From assembly GCF_001577835.2 (NCBI RefSeq), contig NC_029529.1, positions 6,140,157-6,204,156 on the forward strand: a DNA stretch of 64,000 bases, in the 5' to 3' direction. The DNA is from Coturnix japonica. Taxonomy: Eukaryota; Chordata; Aves; Galliformes; Phasianidae. The notes under the pieces are model-generated. The model was given only the letters and a program-made list of their open reading frames with translations. It was not told the origin of the DNA and made no database searches. Positions 54,013 to 64,000 of the stretch are shown here, piece after piece; positions within the stretch are counted from its first letter, which is position 1, and every line of letters starts with the position of its first letter. A program made the position numbers and the translations under genes.

Positions 54013-57000
54013 GTGAGGGCAGAGCTGGTGGCACAGCGTGGGGTTGGACAGCAGGATGCATCCCATTGCAAATGTGCTTCCCGTTAGCAAACCTTCTGTA
54101 TGTGGCTCTGGGCGTCTCAGTGTGTCCCAAAGCTGTGGGTGAGCTGCACAAGGCCTTGTTTGCTCTGTTGGAAGCAGTGTTGGCTGCTCCTGGAGGAGCT
54201 ACAGAGAGCTGAGGTGGGCACCCAGCCCCCTGGGGACAACCAGGCTGCCCTGGCTGATGTCCTTGTCCCTTGTTTGGGGACAGGCAGCACAGGCTGTGGA
54301 TGTGGTGGAGCTGGACTCCTTAACTCAGTCCATTTCTTCTGTGTTACTTCTAGGATGGAGGGAACAGCTGGGTTGAATGTGTTCTCAGCTTTTGCTGGAA
54401 TAGGAAGGAAATAAGCTCTTTTTCAAGTGGTCTGAGTCTGGGCTGTGATTTTGCAGTAAGCGCCTTTTATTGGTAAACTCCTTTTCAGCAAGGAAAGAAT
54501 TTGAGGTGGAAGATGTCCAGTTTCCATGGCTGGCTCTCTGCTGGGAGGGCGGTGATGGCACAGCCTTGCACGCACAGATAGGCAGCACTCAGCCCCGGCA
54601 CTGTCCATGCATGGGATGTGAACGTGGCAGCCACCACCATGCAGCTGACTGTCCCCACTTTAATCACTGAGGGGGTGAATCCTGCAGCCCCGTGGTGCTG
54701 CTTATAACCAGGCTGTGCAAGGCTTTCCCTGCTTCCAAATCCAGCTTTAGCACTCGTTGTCCTCAGGAGCCCTTGTGGGGTAACAGCTCAAGCAATTTCT
54801 GCATGGGGATAATGTGTAGGGCAGAAAGCAGAGTTATGCATGGGGTTCTGCCTCTGACCCTCCCCCCCTCATATGGAGTTGCTTGTGTCAGGCAGAGCTG
54901 TGCTGGTCCAGGGGGCTGCCCTTTCTGGGGGTGCTGGAGGATGGGCTGTGGTATGAAGGTGTTCAGAGAGCTCTGGGTGGCAATGGAGGTCAGTGTTGTG
55001 CTGCTCATAACCTCCCAGGGTGGCTGGTGGGACAGGAGAAAGAAACTGGAGAGAGGGGGGCTGCAGTGCAAACAGCCGTGCATGGCTTCCCAGGCTGGGG
55101 GTTTCCTATCCTGTCTCTGTTCCTTTTGCTGGGTGAAATCCAACAGTTTGTGCTGACGGGAAGTTGGGCGCGGAGAACGGGCTGGTCCCTTCCGGCCTTT
55201 GGGTTTCGGCTCCTCCAAGGAGAGGGTGGGACAGGGAGAACTGAGAAGGCAGGGGGGTGCAGTGGGAGGGAGTGCTTGAACCCCCCTGCAGAGGGGCTGT
55301 GGGGTTGGTGAGGGTAAGTGCATGGAGCAACTGCTGTATTTGAGGCTGGTGGTGCCAGAACCCATGCTGGTATCCAGCCAATGCAGGTCCCAAACAGGAC
55401 ATAGTGACCCATAGGGGCTTTGCCTTGGGGAGAGCTCAGGACAGAGCTGTTCCAGATAGATTCCATCCATGGGAGCCATGACTACTCCTGGAGCTGTCAC
55501 TCTCCCTGTTGAGGCTCTTTGTGGGGCTGCTGAGTGGATCTGAGCCCATTGGGTGCTTGCAGTGGCTCCTCTGTTTTTGCTCCTGCAGCAGCACTTTGAA
55601 CAGCTGAGTGCTGTGGGATTTCCTGTCCAAGGTCACTGCTGCAGTGGGGCCACAGGTGGCTAGATCTGCAGAACCTGGCTCTGTGCATTGCAGCCTTGCT
55701 TGCTTAAGGGGGACAGTATCCTGCATCCTGCAGTGCTGGATTCAGACAGGCTGATAGCCCTGCAGTTGGACTCCCCTAAACCAGGTCTGTTCAGCCCTAG
55801 GCATTGGGCAGTTGTTCAGTACAGCAGGGAGCAACTGGAAATGAGGAAGGAAATGTGGAAGCAGGGATGTGATGAGCTTCCCACCCCCATGCTTGTTTTA
55901 GAGCAAGAAGTGCCAGCAGCTCTGGGCAGTGAGGTTAAGGTGCAACCTGGTGTGTTGGACTCGGTGCCTCCAGCAAGCACTGTAGTGCTATGAATAATTC
56001 AACACCTATTTAAAATCAGGGAGCAGGGTGGCAGGGCTGGCTGCCAGCAGTGTGCGCCCAGTGGAGCACAGCACCGTGGGGACTTAGGGCTGTGATGCCA
56101 CAGGGACTGCAAGGCCCCATTCTGCAATGCTGCCTCCCTTACTGCTGGAGGAGACACTCCTGAGTGCCCAAAATCTCCTCTGGAAGGATCCTGCCATGTG
56201 GTGCAGTTTTCCTTGTAGGCAAACAGAGCCGGTTACCCCAATGCCTCGTGCAGGGAGGTGAGATGTGACCCCATCTCTGCAGTGTTGCTCTATGTGCCTG
56301 CTGGGAGCTGCTGTTATTGCGAAGGTGCCTTTGGGGCAGTGCTGTTAAATGAATGCTTGGGCTGACGAGGCAGCAGGGCTGTTTGCTGCGGTGCGTGGGC
56401 AGCCAAGGTCCAGGGTTGTTGTGTAGGGCTGCCTGTGGCTGTTGGGATCCGTGCCTTGTTGTTCTCCAGCTGTGTTTGCAGGAAAAATAAGAACAACAGC
56501 AAGGCCTCTGGGACGTGCTTGGGATAATTCAGTTCTCCCATTGCTGTTGTTGTCACACCAAAGCACGATTTGGGGATGCAGAGGATCTGCCGTGACTCCT
56601 TTATCATTTGGATAGTGAGCACGCATCTTTAGTAGCTCCTGGCCTCAAACAACCTATTGTTCTCACAGTTCTAATGCAGGGGAATTAGTGTCCAGGTGTT
56701 AAATGGGAATGCTGGGGCTGTGCTGCATGTTGGGCTTGGCTGCATTGCTGGGGCTGAGTGTTGGGCTCAGTGCTGCGGGCAGAGGTTTGATCCCATTGCC
56801 GTACCACACACAGTCTGTGTGCAGAGCAAGCAGTGATGTGGGCAGTTGCTGAGTGGTGTCCTTTAGCTCTTGATACTGGAAATCCTGGAGGAAATTGGTC
56901 ATGCTGTATGGATGGTGCAGCCTTAGCTTTGCTCCCTTCACAGGCCACGAAAAGCAGGAAAATGGGCGATCCCTTTGGACTTAGGGCATTGCAGTGGCAG

Positions 57001-60000
57001 CACTGTGTGCCACCAGCCCACCATACACTGCGAGCCTGGGGATGGTTGTGCTCCTCCCCAAGTAGCACTGAGCCCAGGGGTCTTGCAGGTGTGGGCGGTG
57101 CTGACTTCAGGGTGGTAAATATTTACCCCTCTGTTTGGGGTCAGGAATAAGAGCTTTGTTTCTATTGCAAACAAAACTCTGCATTGCAACATCTCCTGCC
57201 GCCAGCTTTTCTGCTGGAGTGCTGAGAGAGGAGTAACATAGCGCAGATGTTTTTGGAGAACTTTGCCAATTCAGTTGAGGCCCAAAATTTAGGGCTTGTA
57301 GAATAACCGCAGAGATGTAATAAAGCCTGACATGAGCAGAAGTGTCTGCAGTAATTATGAACTTTGGAGAGAAAGGAGGAAGAAAAAAAAAGTGACAAAA
57401 CTCAAATAAGTGTATGGCTTAAATTAAAGCACTTCCCTGCAGCATCCTGTGCTGCTCAGACCCAGTGGCTGAGAGTGGAGGGGACTCTGCTGGTTCCCCT
57501 GTCCAAGGCATTTAAAGGCTCGGATGAACCCTCCAACATGGAGCAGGGGAGTTGTGGCTGCATCCCAGCTGTGACCTCTGCTCTTCCTGCAGCATCTTTC
57601 TGTGCACACTGCAGTAGTTGCAGCTTTATTTCCATTTGAGTTTGCTTCAGGCTGCAGCCTGACATGATGCAGGGATGCAGCCTGGCTGTAGGAGCACTCC
57701 TTTATGAGCACCAACCTTACCAAGCCATTTCTGCTCTGGAGCTGCTGCATCATCAGTGCCCTCGGCAGTTTGGGTTACTTCTCTGCTGTGTGCTGTTGGT
57801 CTGAGATGGAGTGTGGTGTCCTGCTGGGAAAGGCTGCAAGGAGCCTGGGGGCATCGCCCTGTGGTGCTGGAGCTCAGCCCCAGGAGCTGAGGCTGGGCTC
57901 GCTTTTGGGATTAGCATGTTAATCCAGTCCCAGAGGCAGAGCTGGCATGTGGGGAAGCCGGCAGCCCTGTGCTGGCTCTGACCCCACTGCATTATTGATG
58001 GAGCTGTGCTCGCCGGCATCGTGTGTCGCTCGACATGGGAGCAGCTCCAGCTCACAGTGGTATGGGAACTGGGGGAATGCACACAAATAGCCGTTTTTCA
58101 AACCATTGCCCTCCCTGACCACCCAGGAAAATGGTGCTTAGTGAAAAGGTGGGGAATGAAACGTGTTTTTGCAGTGTACCTTTCCAGGAGCTGGATGTAT
58201 TTTTGCAGCTCTCAGTAGTGCAGCACTGTACAAGCAACTGAGGGCCATATGGATCTGTGGTGGGCCTGTGTCCCATTACCTTGCTGGGGATAGGGGCAGT
58301 CCCATCCTTGTGCTTTCTAATCTTCTCTGATCTCTCCTTGCGCAACAGCAATCGTTTAACTTCTAACTTTATTCATTCTACAGTCAACCTTAGGCTGGTG
58401 TTGTGGTGTGTGAGATGTGCTGGAACCACAGGTTGTGATGAATCTGTGGAGGAGAAGGGTTCATTGGGCATTGCTACAGCACTGGGAGAAGGGGCTCTGC
58501 AGGGCAGTGGAGGCAATGTGCAGCTCACTGGGGGGGATTTTCTTGTCGGGTGGTGCAGGAAGCCCATCCCCGGAGGAGAGCATCCACCCCATGGCTCAAA
58601 CTTCCTCTGTGGGATATTTTTAGTGAAACACAAAAGCAAGAGGCAGATAGCGCCAGGAGGAGCTGCGCCCTGCTGGGAGCCTTTGTTCCTGGGGCTTGTG
58701 TGCTCCCAAGGGGACAGAGGGGTCAGCCCTGGAGACCCATGAGGGGAAAGCAGTGTGGGTGGGTGAGTGCATCCTGAAGTGATGACGCTGCTGATACCAG
58801 AGATGTGAGCCTGCTGCATCCCACTGGTCCTGCATTCCATGATCCCTCCTGACTGCATCCCTGGGTAATTGAAGGCTTTCCTTCAAAATGTTTTGAAACA
58901 TCAGTACCCAATGCAAAGTGGCTCAGAGCACAGCAAGCTCCAGCACAGCCAGCCCTGGCCTCTTGCTCATAGGGATGCTCTGAGTAGCTTGCTTTAATAA
59001 CAGCCTGCTCCCTGCCAGCTGCTCGGAGGTTCCGTTCAATAGTGTGATTATTAAATGGTTTCCAATAAATTGAAATCGTTCTGGCAGCAGCTGGGCCTTC
59101 TGCATGTGCCTTGGCAGCAGTGCTGTGCCTGTGCTGTGACTGCTGTGTCCCTGGGAGTAGTTTGGGTCCAGGGTGGTGGTCCCATTGTAGTGCATGGGCT
59201 GCAGCTCTTATGGATGGCACAATCTGTGGGGCTGGAGATCAGCAGGGCAGACTTTAGTTATTAATTTTGCAGGATGTTTCTTGTGATGAGTTTGTTTTCC
59301 TGTGCAAATCTGTCTGTTTTTGTAAGTACTTTGATTTCTAACATGCTCAACACTTCAGAGCTCATCGCTTTAAAACCACATTGCTTTTGTGCTGCACTTA
59401 CTTATTCCTAAGACCCCTCCAATGAGATGTGGGGACCATGCAGTCCTGTTGCTTCTCCAACACCATCCCCAGTGCCCAGCTGTGCATGTCTGGCTCCTGT
59501 GCTGGTGTTACTGTGCGTGATGCTCTGGGCACATCCCAGCTCTGTGTTGGTGCATGGGACTGGAGATTTGCTGTGACCAAGGGAGGCAGCAGGCGCGGGG
59601 GAAGGTGTCAGGGTGACATCAGTGCTTGTAGGGAGTGAAAACACATGGAGCTAATATGCAGCGTGTGGTGGCTTTGCAGCATGCATTCCTGGGCTGGAGG
59701 GGGATGCGGCTTCCAGCTGTTGGGCAGGCAGGCTGCTTCCAAATGGGGGTTTAAAGAGCTCTCTTTAATCTGCAAAGCAATATCCCTGCCCTGATTGCAG
59801 CCATCATAGCGCACGAGTGAGATGCAGCAGCTGTTTCATTGCTTCTCAATGTGTTTTGTTCTGCTCTTTGGTTGGGGAGACTGAGACTGAGAGGTTTAGT
59901 GGTTCACCCAACTTTACAGGAGAGCTCAGCACATTCAATTCAGGTCCAGTTTTGGCTCTCAGCTCTTGGCTCTGTCTCTCAGCATGGAGGTTTTACAGGC

Positions 60001-63000
60001 GGTGGCCTCTGGAGGCTCCAGGCTGGGAAATAAGAAAGAAAACGAAATTCTTAATCAGCACAGGGCTTCTCCTGGTCTATAGGTTTCTATACATACGGAA
60101 TTAAAACCTGGGTTGTAGATGTAATTAGTTCTGGCAGGATCCATGTTGTAATTTAATCTCACTGCTGCCATTGCCTGCACCCCCCAGTGTTTTGGTTCCT
60201 CTGCTGCGTGTGCTTGAGCCATAGCCAGACTTGGAGCTGAGTTTTTGGCCAAATGTCTCTTTTCCCACTAAAGCAGTGTGTGATTCTGTTATGGGGTGAG
60301 TGCAGAGATCCATTAGCAGTGAGTCCTGAAAGCGACGTTCAGAGCAGTGTCACCAGTGGGGGAAGAATTGTTTCCAATGGGTACTGGTGCTTCAGCAGCA
60401 TGCAGGATGGCTTTGTGCTCTCTCCCCTCTGCTGAGGGGCACTGAGCTGTGCCCTGCACTCCACAAGGTGCTGGGGTGGCAGATGGAGAAGGTGAGGCAG
60501 TGGTGAGTTGGTGGGGTTGCAACATAGACCCTCAGTGCTGCCAATCCCATTAAGTACAGCCCCTGTCCCTGCAGGAGTCCCCGGTGTTGTGTCACTAAAC
60601 CCTCTTAGGGATTTACAGAGCCTAATCCCCTTGAAGAAATGAGCAGCACAAAGGGCAGCGGGTGGGCTAATCCCTGCTCACTACCCTATGGGTCGACCTT
60701 GTGTCCCAGTGTGTTCCTTGGGAATGGGACTGTGTCACCCCCCTGCAAGTGCCTGATGGGGCTCATGGGGCTTCAGCTGCTCCTGCCATGCTTGGCATTC
60801 AAGCCCAGTGCTCCCATCCCTGTGGGCTGAGCATCCCTCATGAGTATCCAAAGAGCATCCCAGGTAAAGCGGTTAATTCTGGCCCTGCGGGTGCTCACGA
60901 TTAGCAGAATTTAATTAAGACAAGCCCTAATTAGTACTAAGAAGGATGAATAGTACTTTGCCTAGAAAAACACCCTGCTCTTGCCTGGAAGCTGTTTATG
61001 AGCACGGGGCTTGCATTGATACGGGTGCTGAGTGTGCCCTGGGGATGGGGTGTGTGTGCAGTATGTTAGAGGGGCATCCCCAATGCAGGAATAAAAGCTG
61101 CCCAGTGGTTGCTGAGCATCCCAGAACCCTCACCCTTCCCTGCCAGCCCAGGCCATGCCTGGGGGGGGGGGCTGCTTTTGTTGCTGCTTTGGGGCTTTCA
61201 TTTCTATTCTGCTCTTCCCACAGAGGCAGCCTGCAGCAGGGGGGATTCAGAAAGGGGAAATAGCATCAACTGAGCACTGGGAACCGTGTGCTCACCTCCC
61301 CATGGTTATCAATGTCTGCAGCCGGGGCTTGGTGCTGGCACCAGTGGTTATCAGGGCTCCTTGTGCTTGTGCTGCACGTGCCCGGCATGCAGTGCTGTGC
61401 TACAACTACCCCTTATCTGCCCCAGCACAGTAGCCTTGGTGGTGATAAATGCTTGGTGCCCTGCAGCCTTAAAGGTGATTGCTAATGTCCCTTCCAACCC
61501 CAGCCCTTCTATGATCTTCTGCAGCCATTTGGAGCTGGGTTTAAAATGTGGGTTTGAAGTGGAGTGGTGCAGCTGTATGGGAAGCTGCTCTGTTCCCCAT
61601 CATGTCAATTCTCAGTTCAGTCCTGTGTTCTCCCAATGCTGGTGACAGCTCACGTCCCTTCACATCACCTGAGAAGAGACTGGGTTACAGACATGGAGGA
61701 GAGGCTTTGTCAGAACTATAGGATGTGGGTAGTGTGCCCAGCTCTGCTGTGGGCAGGTTTGGTGCAAAAGCTGTGAGCTGTGGGGCTTAAGGAGGAGGGG
61801 ATGGTTAGTGGGACATGCTGAGAGCCAGGGGTGAGGTACCTCATTCTGTGGGTGCTGCAACCCCAGTTGTTTCATTGCATGGCTTTTAAATCAAAAAAGG
61901 CCTTCCATTGAGCTAACACCCGGCATGGGTGCTGCAGCACTGCCTTTACTTTCATTCTAAGGAATGCAGAGGATGTAGGGAGCCCTCCCCCCCGCCCCGT
62001 TTCCTCCAGCAAGCCGTGCCGCCTGGCCAAGACAAATATTGGTGGTAAACTATTGAACTTCCCCGGTGCTCCTGGAGCTCACAGAGCAATGCCTGTTCCC
62101 CCTGCTCTGTGCATGGGGCTGGGCACTGGGGCTGCAGGGTGGGCACTAGGCATGGGGTGCGTTGCAAGCAGCACCTATGGTTGTGCCTTTGGCTTTACCC
62201 TAGGGCTGGAGGAGGCTGCATGGGGTCAGCAGGGATGGGAGCCCTGGGCTGTGCGCTATACCATGTTTTGCAGGCACTGGGGTTTAGCAGTGAGTGGCCT
62301 TGCAGTGTTCATTGCATGGCGTGAACCCCTGCAGCATCACAGGGGAGCTCTGCCACCCCCAGGAGGGTTTTCATGAGCAGCTGTTGTCAGTGTGGGGCTG
62401 GGGACATCGTGGTGACAGCCAGTGCTCCCCCCATGCAGTGGGTACATGAAGCTGATAAGACTGGATTCCTGCTAATGACCAGGATTATTAAAGGCAGTTA
62501 ACGGGGTCAGCATTAATGAATGATGTGGTGATTGCTCAAGGCTTGGCCTTGGTGAGAAGCTGGGGAGTCCAAAGGGCAGCTGATGCTGTGAGGTCAGTGC
62601 TTTTACGGGGGTGGCTCTGGCAAGAGCTGTTGTCCCAGCTCCTCCGTCAGCAATCTCAGCCCGTGTGTGGGATGTGCTGGAGCTCTGCCTTGTGAGGTGG
62701 CAGGTCTGTGCTCTGTTGCCTGCGCTTGGAGCAGTGCTGGGTGATGTGGAGGCATGGTGGCAGTGGGGCTTTGGAACAGAGAGGGGTTCGTGGTGGGTGT
62801 GGGAAGGATGTGGGAAAGACATTTTCCCCCTCCCCTCAGCCTGGCACAGTGCAGCCACTGCTCCTTGCTTTCCTCCTACCCACAGACACAGCTCCACTGG
62901 CTCTGCTGGATTGCTAGAATGTCGATCCCATGTTTTTCTTTGTGGATACATTCCCAGCCCACAAGGACTTGCATTACTGCCCTGTTATCCTATAGCGATT

Positions 63001-64000
63001 CCCCTCTGGAGCAGAGAGCTCATGGGCTTCCCGGCTGTGCGTTTCCTTGGCAGATTGCACTGGAAAAGTTTCTCTCTCTGAAAGCAAACACATGCACGTG
63101 GCGTTTTCTGTTCCTCTGTCCTGCCCCCTCTGATTTTCTTCCACCACTGGGGCCAGCTGCTCCCTGCCAAGCACGTGCTTCTGCACCCTCCCCGTCGGGT
63201 AGGAATGCATGTGCTGAGGGAGAGGGGTTCCCTCAGTGTCCGAATCTGTTCCAACACCAGCCAAGGGGGAGGGAAGAAGGCTGCATCTTGCAGTGTCTTG
63301 CTAGGAAATTCCCCAGCTAGCAAGAATTCCTGAGAAATGACATGGAGATTGCAGTGCTTGGCACTTGTATCAGCAGGCCTGGGCTGAGCTCATGGCGCAT
63401 GGTGAGGATGGTGGTGCCCAGCATAGGGCAGCTGCGTTGCTCTCAGGGCCCTGTCTGGCTGTGGCACCCAGTTGCATGCCCTGTGCTGTGTGGGGATTTG
63501 TTGTGCTGCAGAAAAGCTCTGGGGAGTGTGGAGAGAAGTGAATCCAGGCTTAACCCTGCTCCTTAGGACATCAGCACTCAGTGAGGCCATGATCTTGTTT
63601 CTTTGGCAGCAAGTTACTGGGAGGTGACACGTGGGTGGAAATCAGGCTGCCAGTGGAATGCTCCCCACATCGTTCTCCCTGGTGTGAGATGCCCATGGGG
63701 GCCTGAATCTGGCAGCACTGTCATAGCAGGGCTGGGACTCCATCATTGCTCCTGCCCTTTGCATCCTGCTCGTGCTCCCTCCTGCTTAGTGTTTTCTGAG
63801 GGTACCAACCCTGGGTATCCCAGGAGGGGCTGTGGCCAGGGATCAGCTCTGCATCATAACATAGTGCAGTTCAGGGGAGACCTGGGTGCTGCAGAGCATG
63901 GCTTGGGGATGGTGATGCACAGCGTGGTGCTGATCTTAGTGAGGTTCCCACTGCTCTCCAGGAAGCACAGCATTTTGGCACTGCCTCTGCTCTCGAGAGC
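54013..64000 (+). other. NHERF2: NHERF2 intron 2 (5' portion), no exon 3 found
   Basis: Almost 10 kb follows the exon 2 donor without any sequence resembling the PDZ2 motif (RPRLC, then GYGFNLHSDKS). Open frames are short and overlap between strands. A CR1-type tail fragment is suspected at about 61440-61525. AT-rich, TAAT-containing patches at 60880-60960 and 62440-62530 may be regulatory. An 11-G run lies at 61161-61171. Confidence 0.65.
61440..61525 (+). mobile_element. Possible decayed CR1 3' tail
   Basis: TTAAAGGTGATTGCTAATGT followed by CCCTTCCAACCCCAGCCCTTCTATGATCTTC resembles the CR1 3' end on the plus strand (GAGGTCCCTTCCAACC, then ATTCTATGATTCT). It is short and diverged, so confidence is limited. 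Confidence 0.45.

Noticed and set aside
1-64000. CRISPR arrays, bacterial operons, tRNA or rRNA genes, LTR elements
   Set aside because: None seen. The only tandem repeats are satellites and minisatellites, and the only transposons recognised are CR1 LINE fragments.

Overview
This window is nuclear DNA from a bird, most likely a galliform such as chicken, turkey or quail. The genes are spliced with GT-AG introns, promoters sit in CpG-rich patches, and the only interspersed repeats I recognise are CR1 LINE tails, the dominant avian element. Four genes are readable: SYNGR3 (+, 5' end cut off by the window), ZNF598 (-, complete), NPW (+, complete) and NHERF2/SLC9A3R2 (+, 3' end cut off). From general knowledge, human 16p13.3 has the same genes in the same order and orientation, and the homologous chicken region is on chromosome 14. 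No species-level call is possible from the sequence alone.

Layout. 1-5989 is SYNGR3 intron 1, with exon 1 outside the window. SYNGR3 exons 2-4 lie at 5990-13582, followed by a probable 4.2-kb 3' UTR ending near 17830. ZNF598 converges on it: its distal poly(A) signal lies only about 45 bases past the SYNGR3 signal, its 12 coding exons run from 31173 down to 19741, and its CpG promoter is at about 30800-31500. Intron 1 of ZNF598 holds two CR1 fragments fused tail to tail plus a small minisatellite, and another CR1 lies just upstream of the promoter (31905-32339). The 9-kb gap to NPW is mostly non-coding, with a 575-bp pentanucleotide satellite (38001-38578) and some AT-rich stretches that could be regulatory. 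NPW is a two-exon prepro-neuropeptide gene (41462-42892) with a TATA box. A 6-kb gap with one unexplained minus-strand open frame (43294-43692) leads to the NHERF2 CpG promoter and its first two coding exons (49065-49274, 53755-54012). The last 10 kb is NHERF2 intron 2; no PDZ2 exon is visible.

The genes do not form a pathway. SYNGR3 is a synaptic-vesicle tetraspan protein, ZNF598 a collided-ribosome E3 ubiquitin ligase, NPW a secreted neuropeptide precursor and NHERF2 a PDZ scaffold for membrane transporters. I found no convincing new biological system. The most useful leads are the convergent SYNGR3/ZNF598 3' ends, a triple in-frame splice acceptor in ZNF598, the repeated promoter motif of ZNF598, the CR1-CR1 tail-to-tail junction, the orphan open frame after NPW and the unusually long NHERF2 intron 2.
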